The position numbers and the translations under genes are program-made. Below the pieces are notes generated by a model, which searched no databases, had not been told where the DNA came from, and saw only the letters and a list, made by a program, of their open reading frames with translations. From Rhodococcus sp. UNC23MFCrub1.1 (GTDB lineage: Bacteria; Actinomycetota; Actinomycetes; Mycobacteriales; Mycobacteriaceae): a DNA stretch of 64,000 nt. Below are positions 18,835 through 27,122 of this stretch, piece after piece. The stretch lies in the NCBI RefSeq assembly GCF_000686025.1, contig NZ_JMLQ01000008.1:1-64000 (forward strand), read 5' to 3'. Every line of letters starts with the position of its first letter. Positions within the stretch are counted from its first letter, which is position 1.

Positions 18835-19799
18835 GCGGCGTTCTCCTCGGATGTGGCGGCCGCGGAGTCGGGCCGACCGGTGATGGACATGAAGACCTCG
18901 TCGAGGCTGGGTTTGGCGACGGTGATCTCGGCGACGTCGATCCCGATGTCCCGCAACGAGATCAGAATGTCCGGTGTCGCCGAGGCATCCTTCATTGGCG
19001 CCGTGACGCGGCCCGATCCGGTGGCCGCGGACGCGTCGAGACCGAGGCGGGTGCTGACCAGGACACGTGCCTCCTCGGTGCGTCCGGGGTCGGCGATCAC
19101 CAGAGTCATCGTGGACGTTCCCACCGACGCCTTCAGACTGTCGGCCGTGCCGTCGGCGATGACGCGTCCCCGGTCGATGACGGCGATGCGGTCGCACAGC
19201 TGATCGGCCTCGTCGAGGTACTGGGTGGTCAGCAGGACCGTCGTGCCCTCGGACACGAGTCGGCGGATGGTGTCCCACATCTGTACGCGCGTGCGAGGGT
19301 CGAGGCCGGTGGTGGGTTCGTCCAGGAACAGCAGCGGAGGTGTCGAGATGAGGCTCGCGGCCAGGTCGAGTCGCCGCCGCATTCCTCCGGAGAAATTCTT
19401 CAACGGCTTCGACGCGGCCTCGGTGAGGGCGAACTCCTCGAGAAGGTCGTTCGCACGTCGTCGGCTCTCGGCACGGCCGAGGCCGAGCAGTCGGGAGAAC
19501 ACGACGAGATTCTCCGTTGCGGTGAGGTCTTCGTCGACCGACGCGTACTGGCCCGTCACGCCGACCAGGGAACGCACGGCCGTGGGCTCCGCGACGACGT
19601 CGTGGCCGAACACCCGTGCGCTGCCGCCGTCCGGGCGCAGCAGGGTGGCGAGCATGCGGACCGTGGTGGTCTTTCCCGCTCCGTTGGGTCCGAGAACTCC
19701 GTAGACCGCGCCGCGGGGAACGGTCAGGCTGACGCCGTCCACCGCGCGCTGTCGGCCGAAGTTCTTGACGAGGTTGTCTGCTTCGATGGCTGGTTGCAT
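18831..19799 (-). CDS. ABC transporter ATP-binding protein, daunorubicin-resistance (DrrA) type
   Basis: 322 residues. Walker A GPNGAGKTTT, Q-loop GVTGQYASVDEDLT (the sequence typical of DrrA), signature FSGGMRRRLD, Walker B LLFLDEPTTGLDP and the switch histidine replaced as in DrrA-type TTQYLDEADQL. The C-terminal 90 residues are the usual DrrA extension. ATG 19799 starts at the conserved IEADNLVKNFG; an ATG five codons upstream is possible. Substrate is unknown; many actinobacteria use such pairs against antibiotics or for lipid export. Confidence 0.92.
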   Translation of the reverse strand: MQPAIEADNLVKNFGRQRAVDGVSLTVPRGAVYGVLGPNGAGKTTTVRMLATLLRPDGGSARVFGHDVVAEPTAVRSLVGVTGQYASVDEDLTATENLVVFSRLLGLGRAESRRRANDLLEEFALTEAASKPLKNFSGGMRRRLDLAASLISTPPLLFLDEPTTGLDPRTRVQMWDTIRRLVSEGTTVLLTTQYLDEADQLCDRIAVIDRGRVIADGTADSLKASVGTSTMTLVIADPGRTEEARVLVSTRLGLDASAATGSGRVTAPMKDASATPDILISLRDIGIDVAEITVAKPSLDEVFMSITGRPDSAAATSEENAA

Positions 19800-19827
19800 G
19801 CGCTCAGCGTGCACCGCCCCGCTGTCA

Positions 19828-19843
19828 CGGCACTGTCGTGCCG
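19828..19843 (-). terminator. short hairpin after the aldo/keto reductase gene
   Basis: CGGCAC, a TGTC loop and GTGCCG form a perfect 6-bp stem 19 bases past the aldo/keto reductase stop on its strand. There is no T-run, which is normal for actinobacterial terminators, but the stem is short. It is followed by two partial direct copies of GTGTCGTGCCG. Confidence 0.35.
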
Positions 19844-19862
19844 GTGTCGTGCCGGTGTCGGA

Positions 19863-20909
19863 TCAGATCCGTGACGGCTCTTCCCACAGGTTGATGCCGG
19901 ACTCCTTGGCGTGCTCGTCGATGCGGCTCAGTTCGTCGTCGTCGAAGCGGAGTCGCGCGAGTGCACCCACGTTGTCGTCGAGCTGCTCGACGGACGAGGC
20001 GCCGATCAGCACCGTCGTGACCCGCGGGTCGCGCAGCGCCCAGGCCAACGACATCTGGGCGAGCGACTGCCCCCGCGCCGCGGCGATGTCGTTCAGCGCG
20101 TTCAGATGCCCGCGCATGTCCTCGGTCAGCCACTCGGGATCGAACGACTTCCCCTGTGCCGCGCGCGACTCGTCGGGGATTCCGCCGAGGTACTTGTCGG
20201 TCAGCATGCCCTGCGCGAGAGGGGAGAACGCGATCACTCCGACTCCCAGCTCGTCGACGGCCGGCAGCAGATCGGACTCGATCCAGCGATTGAGCATCGA
20301 GTAACTCGGCTGGTGGATCAGCAGTGGCACTCCCGCATCGGACAGCAGTGCCGCCATCTGGCGGGTGCGCGCCGCCGAGTACGAGCTGATGCCCACGTAG
20401 CGCGCCTTGCCCTGCTCGACGGCACTGACCAGCGCGCCCGCGGTCTCCTCGACGGGTGTGTCCTTGTCGGGGCGGTGGCTGTAGAAGATGTCGACGCTGT
20501 CGAGCCCCATGCGCTCGAGTGAGCGGTCCAGTGAGCTCAGCAGGTACTTGCGCGACCCGCCGAAGCCGTACGGGCCCGGCCACATGTCCCACCCCGCCTT
20601 CGTCGAGATGACCAGCTCGTCGCGGTACGGCCCGAAGTCCTCCCGCAGGATGCGGCCGAAGTTGATCTCCGCGCTGCCGTACGGCGGCCCGTAGTTGTTG
20701 GCGAGATCGAAGTGGGTGATGCCGAGGTCGAACGCCCGGCGGAGGACGGCGCGCTGGGTGGCGAGCGGCACGTCGTCACCGAAGTTGTGCCACAGCCCCA
20801 GCGAGATGGCGGGCAGCTTCAGTCCGCTCTCACCGGTACGGCGGTAGGGCATCGCTGTCGGGCGGTCGGTGTCGTAGCGGTCGGGGGAGGCGACATAGGG
20901 ATCCGGCAT
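19863..20909 (-). CDS. aldo/keto reductase (YghZ/Kv-beta-like)
   Basis: 348 residues, NADPH-dependent carbonyl reductase of the AKR14-like group, often annotated L-glyceraldehyde 3-phosphate reductase. The catalytic tetrad is visible: Asp and Tyr in FDLANNYGP, Lys in STKAGW and His in YSHRPD; the C-terminal LIGASSVEQL binds NADPH. WDMWPGPYGFGGSRKYL is characteristic of YghZ-type members. Its start diverges from the lactate monooxygenase gene, 79 bp apart. Confidence 0.92.
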   Translation of the reverse strand: MPDPYVASPDRYDTDRPTAMPYRRTGESGLKLPAISLGLWHNFGDDVPLATQRAVLRRAFDLGITHFDLANNYGPPYGSAEINFGRILREDFGPYRDELVISTKAGWDMWPGPYGFGGSRKYLLSSLDRSLERMGLDSVDIFYSHRPDKDTPVEETAGALVSAVEQGKARYVGISSYSAARTRQMAALLSDAGVPLLIHQPSYSMLNRWIESDLLPAVDELGVGVIAFSPLAQGMLTDKYLGGIPDESRAAQGKSFDPEWLTEDMRGHLNALNDIAAARGQSLAQMSLAWALRDPRVTTVLIGASSVEQLDDNVGALARLRFDDDELSRIDEHAKESGINLWEEPSRI

Positions 20910-20976
20910 GGCGCCATCCTGCCGGACATGTGACGCTCACCAGCGTGAAATCGTGTTGCCGGGCGTGCGCGTTCGC

Positions 20977-20988
20977 TAGCGTTTGCGT
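20977..20988 (+). promoter_or_regulatory. -10 box and leaderless start of the flavoenzyme gene
   Basis: TAGCGT at 20977-20982 is followed by exactly six bases and GTG 20989. There is no Shine-Dalgarno sequence before the GTG. The box strongly resembles those at 22203, 27111, 29445 and others in the window. Confidence 0.6.
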
Positions 20989-22164
20989 GTGAGCACTTTC
21001 GGCAACTTCCAGAACGAGATCTACCTGACCGGGCTCGGCGGCACGACCCCCGACCTGCCGATGACGGCCGACGGTCTCGAGGAGCGGGCGCGCGAGACGC
21101 TGTCCGCGGCCGCGTTCGCGTACATCGCCGGGAGTGCGTCCACGGAACGCACGGCGCGTGGAAACGTCGACGCGTTCGGCTCCCGCAGGATCGTTCCCCG
21201 GATGTGGCGCGGGGCCAGCGCACCGGACGCCCGCGACCTGTCGGTGACCGTGCTGGGGACCACCCTCGCCGCACCGGTGCTCACCGCGCCGATCGGCGTC
21301 CTCGGCATGGTGCACCCCGCGGCGGAACCCGCCGTCGGGTCGGCCGCCGCCGAGCTGGGGATCGGCTCGGTGCTGTCCACCGCGTCGTCCACTCCGCTCG
21401 AGGACGTCGCGGCGGAGTCCGGCGAGAGCTGGTGGTACCAGCTGTACTGGCCGTCGGACGACGGCGTCGCGGAGTCACTGGTGCGTCGTGCCACCGCGGC
21501 GGGAGCGAAGGTCATCGTCGTCACGGCGGACACCCCCGGCATCGGGTGGCGTCCGCGCGATCTCACGCTCGGTCATCTGCCCTTCCTCCGCGCCGAGGGC
21601 ATCGCGAACTACCTGTCCGATCCGGTCTTTCGCTCACGCCTGGCGTCGCCTCCCGAGGAGAGTGCCGAGGCGCTGCAGATCGCGGTGCTCACCTGGGTCG
21701 GCATGTTCGGCAACCACACGCTCCGCCCGTCCGACGTCGCGCGGGTGCGTGAGTGGACGCATCTGCCCGTCGTGGTCAAGGGGATACTGCACCCCGACGA
21801 TGCCCGTGCCGTCGTCGACGCGGGTGCCGACGGCGTCGTCGTCTCCAATCACGGTGGGCGACAGGTGGACAACTCGATCGCAGCGCTCGACGCGCTCGAA
21901 CCCGTCGCCGCGGCCGTCGGGGATCACGCGACCGTGCTGCTCGATTCCGGTGTCCGCTCCGGCGCCGACGTGGTGGTCGCGCTGGCCCTCGGCGCCGACG
22001 CGGTGTTCTACGGGCGGCCGTGGGTGTACGGCCTGGGACTCGCGGGTCGGGAGGGTGTCGTCCATGCGCTGCGGTGCCTGCTGGGCGACCTCGACATCAC
22101 CATGGGACTGGCCGGGCTGTCGTCGGTCACCGAGGTGGACGGGTCGATTCTGTACCGGTCCTGA
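20989..22164 (+). CDS. FMN-dependent alpha-hydroxy-acid oxidase, lactate 2-monooxygenase type
   Basis: 391 residues, close to the 394 of mycobacterial lactate monooxygenase, which turns L-lactate into acetate, CO2 and water. AYIAGSAST and LTAPIGVLG bind FMN and substrate, VVKGIL carries the flavin lysine, SNHGGRQVDNS the catalytic His-Gly-Gly-Arg, and DSGVRSGADV plus FYGRPWVYG close the barrel. The WYQLYWPSDD region and the length of the loop after 200 fit monooxygenase better than glycolate oxidase. The GTG start is set by the TAGCGT box. Distinguishing monooxygenase from oxidase needs a test of activity. Confidence 0.85.
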   Translation: MSTFGNFQNEIYLTGLGGTTPDLPMTADGLEERARETLSAAAFAYIAGSASTERTARGNVDAFGSRRIVPRMWRGASAPDARDLSVTVLGTTLAAPVLTAPIGVLGMVHPAAEPAVGSAAAELGIGSVLSTASSTPLEDVAAESGESWWYQLYWPSDDGVAESLVRRATAAGAKVIVVTADTPGIGWRPRDLTLGHLPFLRAEGIANYLSDPVFRSRLASPPEESAEALQIAVLTWVGMFGNHTLRPSDVARVREWTHLPVVVKGILHPDDARAVVDAGADGVVVSNHGGRQVDNSIAALDALEPVAAAVGDHATVLLDSGVRSGADVVVALALGADAVFYGRPWVYGLGLAGREGVVHALRCLLGDLDITMGLAGLSSVTEVDGSILYRS

Positions 22165-22202
22165 AGATGCGCAGGTCGGCACGCGCGGGGGTCACCTCGG
22201 TC

Positions 22203-22214
22203 TAGCCTTCCGTC
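22203..22214 (+). promoter_or_regulatory. -10 box and leaderless start of the MarR gene
   Basis: TAGCCT (22203-22208), six bases, then ATG 22215, with no ribosome-binding site. It lies only 38 bp after the stop of the flavoenzyme gene, so the MarR gene probably has its own promoter. Confidence 0.55.
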
Positions 22215-22721
22215 ATGGTCGTTCACAGTGCGCGTCCCGAGGAGTCACAGACCGCGGCCCCGCCGGTGGCCTGGTTGAACGAGGCGGAGGCCCGCGCGTG
22301 GCGCGCGTTCATCGATGCCGACTACCGCCTCATGGACACCCTGAACCGCGACCTGCACACGCGAGAAGGTCTGACCCTGGCCGAGTACCGCATCCTGGTG
22401 CGACTGAGCGAGGCTCCCGACGGTTCGCTGCGGATGAGTCTGCTCGCCGACGGCGTGCTCTCGTCGAGGAGCCGGCTCACGCACCAGATCCGCCGAATGC
22501 AGGAGCAGGGCTTGGTCGTTCGAGACACCTGCGACGAGGACGGGCGTGGTGTCCTGGCCGTCATCACGGACGACGGACGCGCCCGCCTGGCGGCAGCGGC
22601 ACCGTCGCACGTCGCTGCGGTACGGCGATGCCTGATCGATCTGCTCACGGCCGACGAACTCGCGACGATGGCCGAGGTGTTCGAGAAGGTCGATCGACGA
22701 CTGCTCGCGGGAGACCACTAG
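22215..22721 (+). CDS. MarR family transcriptional regulator
   Basis: 168 residues with the MarR winged helix: LAEYRILVRLSEAP, MSLLADGVLSSRSRLTHQIRRMQEQGLV (recognition helix) and the DEDGRGVLAVITDDGR wing. N-terminal and C-terminal helices for dimerisation are present. No ligand-sensing cysteine is apparent. It lies downstream of the lactate monooxygenase-type gene in the same direction and upstream of tRNA-Ser; targets are not evident from its surroundings. Confidence 0.9.
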   Translation: MVVHSARPEESQTAAPPVAWLNEAEARAWRAFIDADYRLMDTLNRDLHTREGLTLAEYRILVRLSEAPDGSLRMSLLADGVLSSRSRLTHQIRRMQEQGLVVRDTCDEDGRGVLAVITDDGRARLAAAAPSHVAAVRRCLIDLLTADELATMAEVFEKVDRRLLAGDH

Positions 22722-22731
22722 TATCGATCGC

Positions 22732-22821
22732 GGAAGCGTGGCAGAGCGGCCCAATGCACTCGCCTTGAAAGCGAGAGACGTGTGAAAGCGTCCGGGGGTT
22801 CAAATCCCTCCGCTTCCGCCA
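22732..22821 (+). tRNA. tRNA-Ser (TGA)
   Basis: Acceptor GGAAGCG (22732-22738) pairs with CGCTTCC (22811-22817), followed by discriminator G and an encoded CCA. The anticodon stem CTCGC/GCGAG frames loop CTTGAAA, anticodon TGA. A long variable arm and the GGTTCAAATCC T-loop confirm the class II serine type. It begins 10 bp after the MarR stop. Confidence 0.95.
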
Positions 22822-22840
22822 GTGCGATGTGATCGACGAC

Positions 22841-22870
22841 GAACGCCCCCTCCGTCCGGAGGGGGCGTTC
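22841..22870. terminator. bidirectional terminator hairpin
   Basis: A perfect 13-bp stem, GAACGCCCCCTCC and GGAGGGGGCGTTC, around a GTCC loop. It lies 19 bp after tRNA-Ser and 18 bp after the stop of the convergent PucR gene, so it can serve both. Confidence 0.85.
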
Positions 22871-22888
22871 GTGTCGGTCGGTGCCGCG

Positions 22889-24145
22889 TTACTTCTGCTT
22901 CGCGGCGGCGAGTCCGCGGGCCACGATGGCGGCCTGCAGGTAGCGCAGTCCCGAGGGCACGCTGGGATCGATGCCGGTGAGCTGGCCGATGCGCTTGAGG
23001 CGGTAGTCGACGGTGTTGGCGTGCACGAACAGGTGCCGCGCGGTGCGCTGGCGGTTGAGTTCGTGACCGATGTACGACGTCAGCGTGTCGAGCAGCTCGG
23101 GCGCGTCGTCGAGGGGCTTCAGAGCGCGGAGCAGCTGCTCCCGGCCGCGGCCCGGACGGGTGAGCTGGTACTCGAGCACCAGGTCCTCGGTGCGGTACAT
23201 CCCGGCCGGTCGGCCGAGTTGCCGTGTGAGCGAGAGCAGTTCGTAGACGTGCTCGGCAGCACCGGGGATGTCCTCGCGCTCGGCCGACGTCATCGTGGCG
23301 GTGATCGGGATCTCGCCGGCGCGGGAGAGTCGCTCGACGAGGGTGTCCACCCACTCGCGTTCGCGCGGTGCGGGCAGGAGCACGGTGCCGCCGTCGGTGC
23401 TGAGCAGGGCCAGCGGCGACTTCCCGCAAATGGTCGCGAGTTCCGCCTGGATGCGGCGCAGCTTGCGCCGTGCGGACACGGTGCGATCGACGACGGGGTT
23501 CGCCTCGTCGGGATGCTGCGGGAAGTGCAGCGCGATGACGAGGTACTCGTCGGCGAGGTCGATGCCGCACTGCTGCGCGGTGGACAGGGCGTTCTGACCG
23601 CCGCTGAGCAACGTGGTCACCAGTGTGTGCGTGGCGGTGTGGTGCTCGGACGCGACGGAGCGGTACTCCTCCACGTACGCCATGGACACCTCGGTGGTGA
23701 CGGCCTCGAGGAGGCTCACCAGGACGAGCGAGTTGTCGGTGACGTTCTCGATGTTCTGAGCCTTGGCGTCACGGCTGACGAGAGTGAGACCGAAGCGGAA
23801 GCCGTCGTGATAGGCGCGCAGGATCGAGCGCAGCGGCACCCCCTCGCGAGCCCAGCGAGCGGCCGCGTCGTGGACGTTGGCGAGGTCCTTGTCCGACGGC
23901 GTCTTGCCCGATTCGAGCATGCGGACGGCGAGACCCAGGCACTTGACGGTGACCTCGGTGACGTCGCCGTGCAGGAGCTCGCCGGGGAGCGTTCCGCAGG
24001 GGGTGTTGGCCTGGAAGTGATCGACCAGATGACGCGCCACCCCTCGCAGATCGCTCATCGCCAGAGAGTTCGTGCGGGTGCCGGCGATCAGGCCCGCTTC
24101 CATGTGTCCCGGAAGCGGCTTCGGAGCTGTCTTCGGTGTGGTCAT
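22889..24145 (-). CDS. PucR-family transcriptional regulator (CdaR-type HTH)
   Basis: 418 residues: an N-terminal RsbT-co-antagonist-like helical region, a GGDEF-like central fold and the C-terminal PucR HTH (RQRTARHLFVHANTVDYRLKRIGQLTG). ATG 24145 follows a GGGGGG run 4 bases away; ATGs at 24157 and 24172 are in frame as well. Regulators of this type control metabolic or lipid genes in actinobacteria. It diverges from the mycolyltransferase across 544 bp of non-coding DNA, making that gene a possible target. Confidence 0.85.
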   Translation of the reverse strand: MTTPKTAPKPLPGHMEAGLIAGTRTNSLAMSDLRGVARHLVDHFQANTPCGTLPGELLHGDVTEVTVKCLGLAVRMLESGKTPSDKDLANVHDAAARWAREGVPLRSILRAYHDGFRFGLTLVSRDAKAQNIENVTDNSLVLVSLLEAVTTEVSMAYVEEYRSVASEHHTATHTLVTTLLSGGQNALSTAQQCGIDLADEYLVIALHFPQHPDEANPVVDRTVSARRKLRRIQAELATICGKSPLALLSTDGGTVLLPAPREREWVDTLVERLSRAGEIPITATMTSAEREDIPGAAEHVYELLSLTRQLGRPAGMYRTEDLVLEYQLTRPGRGREQLLRALKPLDDAPELLDTLTSYIGHELNRQRTARHLFVHANTVDYRLKRIGQLTGIDPSVPSGLRYLQAAIVARGLAAAKQK

Positions 24146-24689
24146 CGATCCCCCCATGACTGTGTAGTTCATGTCAGTCGTGCATGTTCTCGGGGTACCG
24201 TAACAATCATTAACGGGTCCCGAGATTGTTTCGAGATACCTATTCGAGAGCCACGGTATGCGCTCAGGCCCACTGCGGTGTCTGTTCCCGTTGTCAGGCC
24301 AACCGCTGTGACCTGCGATGACACCCCTGCATGACGCCTGTTGAGGCAAAACAAGTCGCGTTTTCACCTAGTTACATCTTGCTTTCACACAATTGACGGT
24401 GACCCACTTCATGAAATGTCACACACGTGGGTGATGCCTCGAAGTCCGGTTCACGTGTCGTCCACCGTCTCGCGGTACGCTTTCGGCACGGTTCCCGGTC
24501 TCGGTGTCCTCGTCGCCGGTTCTTGTGACCGCAGACAGGACGTCGAGCAGTCCTTTGGACCTGAAGGCGGCGTACCTACCGGCAAGTAAGTTGGTACGCG
24601 TTCCCCTGGGCGCGCGGGACGTTCCGCGCGTCGTGTCTCTCTGTTCACCGGTGGCTCCACGCGAGCCACATCGGACGAAAGGTCTGTCG
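24146..24689. other. long divergent intergenic region between pucR-type and mycolyltransferase genes
   Basis: 544 bp without a supportable gene. It is less GC-rich than its surroundings in the part 24185-24420. Seen in it: a hairpin or operator-like inverted repeat at 24189-24224; a TTGACG (24393-24398) that could be a -35 box for the plus strand, without a good -10 at 17 bp; and an inverted repeat GCGTACC (24570-24576)/GGTACGC (24593-24599) that would form a hairpin in the mycolyltransferase leader. The leader could thus exceed 200 nt. Confidence 0.5.
24189..24224. promoter_or_regulatory. interrupted inverted repeat upstream of the PucR-type gene
   Basis: CTCGGG (24189-24194) pairs with CCCGAG (24219-24224), and inside it CCGT (24198-24201) pairs with ACGG (24213-24216), around an AT-rich centre. 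It starts 44 bp before the PucR-type start. It may be an operator or a hairpin; the regulator cannot be named. Confidence 0.4.
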
Positions 24690-25706
24690 ATGCGACGTCC
24701 CGCTCTGCTCGCCGCGGGGTGCCTCACCGCGCTGACGCTTCTCGGCTCCGCGCCGGTGGCGGGTGCGCAGCCGGGCGTTCCGACGCCGGCCGTGGACGCG
24801 TCGTCACCCACTCGCGTCGTCTCGGTGACCATGGCGACCGATCGCCGGGCCGTCATGTCGGTGTTCTCCTCGTCGATGAACCGCGAGATCCAGGTGCAGG
24901 TGTTGCTGCCCGCCGATCGATCGGTACCGCGTCCGTCGCTGTACATGCTGGACGGGGTCAGTGCGGGCGAGGAGTCCGGCTACACGGAGAGCACGTGGAC
25001 GCAGAAGACGGACGCGATCTCGTTCTTCTCGGACAAGGCCGCCAACATCGTCCTTCCCGTCGGGGGACGCGGTGCCTACTACGCCGACTGGGCCCAGCCC
25101 GATCCCGTGCTCGGCGTCAACAAGTGGGAGACGTTCCTGACGTCGGAACTGCCCCCGTTGATCGATGCCCGCTTCGACGGCAACGGCGTCAACGCGCTGA
25201 TGGGTCTGTCGATGGGCGCACAGGGCGCGATGAACCTGCTGACCAAGCATCCCGATCTGTACACGGGCATCGCCGGATTCAGCGGTTGCTACGACAACCG
25301 CTCCAACGAGACGAAGAACGCGGTGCGTGCCACCGTCGGGTCCACCGGAGGCGACGCCACCAACATGTGGGGCACGAACGCGGATCCGCTGTGGGCCGAG
25401 AACGATCCGAGTACCCGCGTCGAGACGCTCCGCGGCAAGCAGGTGTACCTGTCGACGGGCAACGGATTCCCCGGACCGTACGAGGCGGGTGGCGGTTTCG
25501 GTGAGGAGATCATCGACGCGCTGACCGTCGGCGGCCCCCTCGAGGCCGCCGCGAACATCTGCACCACCGGCTTCGCCGACACGCTGCGCGCGGCGGGTGT
25601 CCCGGCGACCATCGTGTTCAAGCCGTACGGCACGCACTCCTGGCGCTACTGGCAGGACGAGATGCACAACTCGTGGCCCGTCGTGGCCAGGGCGCTCGGC
25701 CTGTAG
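24690..25706 (+). CDS. secreted mycolyltransferase (antigen 85/corynomycolyl transferase family)
   Basis: Transfers mycolic acids between trehalose monomycolate and arabinogalactan or another trehalose outside the membrane. 338 residues. A Sec signal peptide (MRRPALL... to VAGA-QP, cleavage near residue 27) precedes an alpha/beta-hydrolase domain: SLYMLDG strand, NIVLPVGGRGAYYADW (oxyanion region), catalytic Ser in GLSMGAQG and His in THSWRYW. ATG 24690 has GAAAGG 7 bases before it; the open frame extends 62 codons further without protein character. Confidence 0.93.
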   Translation: MRRPALLAAGCLTALTLLGSAPVAGAQPGVPTPAVDASSPTRVVSVTMATDRRAVMSVFSSSMNREIQVQVLLPADRSVPRPSLYMLDGVSAGEESGYTESTWTQKTDAISFFSDKAANIVLPVGGRGAYYADWAQPDPVLGVNKWETFLTSELPPLIDARFDGNGVNALMGLSMGAQGAMNLLTKHPDLYTGIAGFSGCYDNRSNETKNAVRATVGSTGGDATNMWGTNADPLWAENDPSTRVETLRGKQVYLSTGNGFPGPYEAGGGFGEEIIDALTVGGPLEAAANICTTGFADTLRAAGVPATIVFKPYGTHSWRYWQDEMHNSWPVVARALGL

Positions 25707-25732
25707 CTGTCAGGGGCGTACGCAGTCTCCGG

Positions 25733-25781
25733 CGACCGCACACCCTCTCCCGCCGGCTGCAGAGGGTGTGCGCCTCACGCA
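25733..25781. repeat. 49-bp direct repeat, copy 1, with internal hairpin
   Basis: Identical over 49 bp to 25889-25937. Inside, GCACACCCTCT (25738-25748) pairs perfectly with AGAGGGTGTGC (25761-25771) around a 12-base loop, followed by AAGGGGTGTGCAC just outside the repeat. It starts 26 bp after the mycolyltransferase stop, so the hairpin may end its transcript. Confidence 0.85.
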
Positions 25782-25888
25782 AGGGGTGTGCACAGTCTCT
25801 GGTGCTCCGCCGTAAAGATCTTTCGGCGTGTGCCCGAGTGGTGCGCGTCGACCCGCCCGGTTGTCGGGGGTGTGCACACCCGCTCCGT

Positions 25889-25937
25889 CGACCGCACACC
25901 CTCTCCCGCCGGCTGCAGAGGGTGTGCGCCTCACGCA
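25889..25937. repeat. 49-bp direct repeat, copy 2, with internal hairpin
   Basis: Second identical copy, 156 bp from the first, ending 19 bp before the HisC2 stop codon on the opposite strand. The 250-bp gap 25707-25956 holds both copies and, between them, further GGGTGTGCAC-type fragments; no gene is visible there. Confidence 0.85.
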
Positions 25938-25956
25938 CCGCGTGCGCACACGGGTC

Positions 25957-27030
25957 CTATCGCGAGGCCGTGGCCCCGGCGAACTGCTCGGCAGCCGACG
26001 CGGCGAACGCGAGGAACGCATCGTTCTCGTGTGGGTCGCCCACGGTCACGCGCACGCCGTCGTCCCCGTACGCCCGCACGATGACACCGGCCTCGGTGGA
26101 CGCTGCGGAGAAGTCTCCCGACTCCGCCCCCAGCGGGATCCAGACGAAGTTCGCCGACGACTCGGGTACGTGGAATCCCATGCCGCGCAACGAGTCCCGT
26201 AACCGCGACCGCTCGGCCGTCACGGTGGCCGTGCGTGCCAGCAGTTCGTCCGAGGCCGCGAGAGATGCGACGGCGCCACTCTGCGCGACACTGCTCACGC
26301 TGAACGCGGTGTGCACCTTCTTCATCGACGTGATGATCGACGGTGCTCCGACGGCGTACCCCACCCGCAGTCCGGCGAGGCCGTAGGCCTTCGAGAACGT
26401 CCGCAGCACCACGACGTTGGGCCGGGTTCGTCCGATCTCCACGCCGTCGATCGCGCGGTCGGTGTACTCGAAGTAGGCCTCGTCCAGCACCACGACGATG
26501 TGGTCGGGGATCGCGTCGAGGAACCGTTCGAGGTCGGCGGGGTCCACCACGGTGCCCGTCGGGTTGTTCGGGTTGCACACGAACATGAGACGGGTCTTGT
26601 CCGTCACCGCTGCGGCCATCGCGTCGAGGTCGTGCACGTCGTCGTGAGTGAGCGGCACACGCACGGCGGTGGCGCCGGCGACGAGCGTGACGATGGGGTA
26701 GGCCTCGAACGAGCGCCAGCCGAAGACGACCTCGTCCCCGGCGTTGCAGGTGACCTGGACCAGTTCCTGGCACAGCGCGACCGATCCGCAGCCGACGGCG
26801 ACGGTGGTGGCCGGGACGTCGAGGAAGTCCGCGAGCGCCTCGACCAGGACTGTCGACTGGTTGTCGGGATAGCGGTTCACTCCGGCCGCCGCCTCGGCGA
26901 TGGCCTCGCGAACGCTGGGCAGCGGGCCGGCCGTGGTCTCGTTGCTGGCGAGTTTGATCGCGCCCGGGAACGAGCGGCCGGGCAGGTAACCGGGGATGGC
27001 ATCGAGGTCGGGGCGCGTGCGTGGGGTCAC
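25957..27030 (-). CDS. hisC2: histidinol-phosphate/aromatic amino acid aminotransferase (HisC2-like)
   Basis: 357 residues from GTG 27030; GTG 27036 is two codons longer. A PLP class I/II transaminase: KLASNETTAGP near the start, GCGSVALCQELVQ, CNPNNPTGTVV, LDEAYFEYTD and the PLP lysine in FSKAYGLAGLRVGY, with SSANFVWIPL toward the end. The family acts on histidinol phosphate or on phenylpyruvate; M. tuberculosis Rv3772 is the positional match and aromatic transamination is likely. A CATAAT box lies 8 bases before GTG 27030. Confidence 0.9.
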   Translation of the reverse strand: MTPRTRPDLDAIPGYLPGRSFPGAIKLASNETTAGPLPSVREAIAEAAAGVNRYPDNQSTVLVEALADFLDVPATTVAVGCGSVALCQELVQVTCNAGDEVVFGWRSFEAYPIVTLVAGATAVRVPLTHDDVHDLDAMAAAVTDKTRLMFVCNPNNPTGTVVDPADLERFLDAIPDHIVVVLDEAYFEYTDRAIDGVEIGRTRPNVVVLRTFSKAYGLAGLRVGYAVGAPSIITSMKKVHTAFSVSSVAQSGAVASLAASDELLARTATVTAERSRLRDSLRGMGFHVPESSANFVWIPLGAESGDFSAASTEAGVIVRAYGDDGVRVTVGDPHENDAFLAFAASAAEQFAGATASR

Positions 27031-27122
27031 GATCACCGATTATGCGCGGCGGTCGGACACAGTGTGGTCGCGGCTCTCGCTCGACCCTCGCTTTCGCCAT
27101 TGTGTGCCATTACCGTGGAGCC

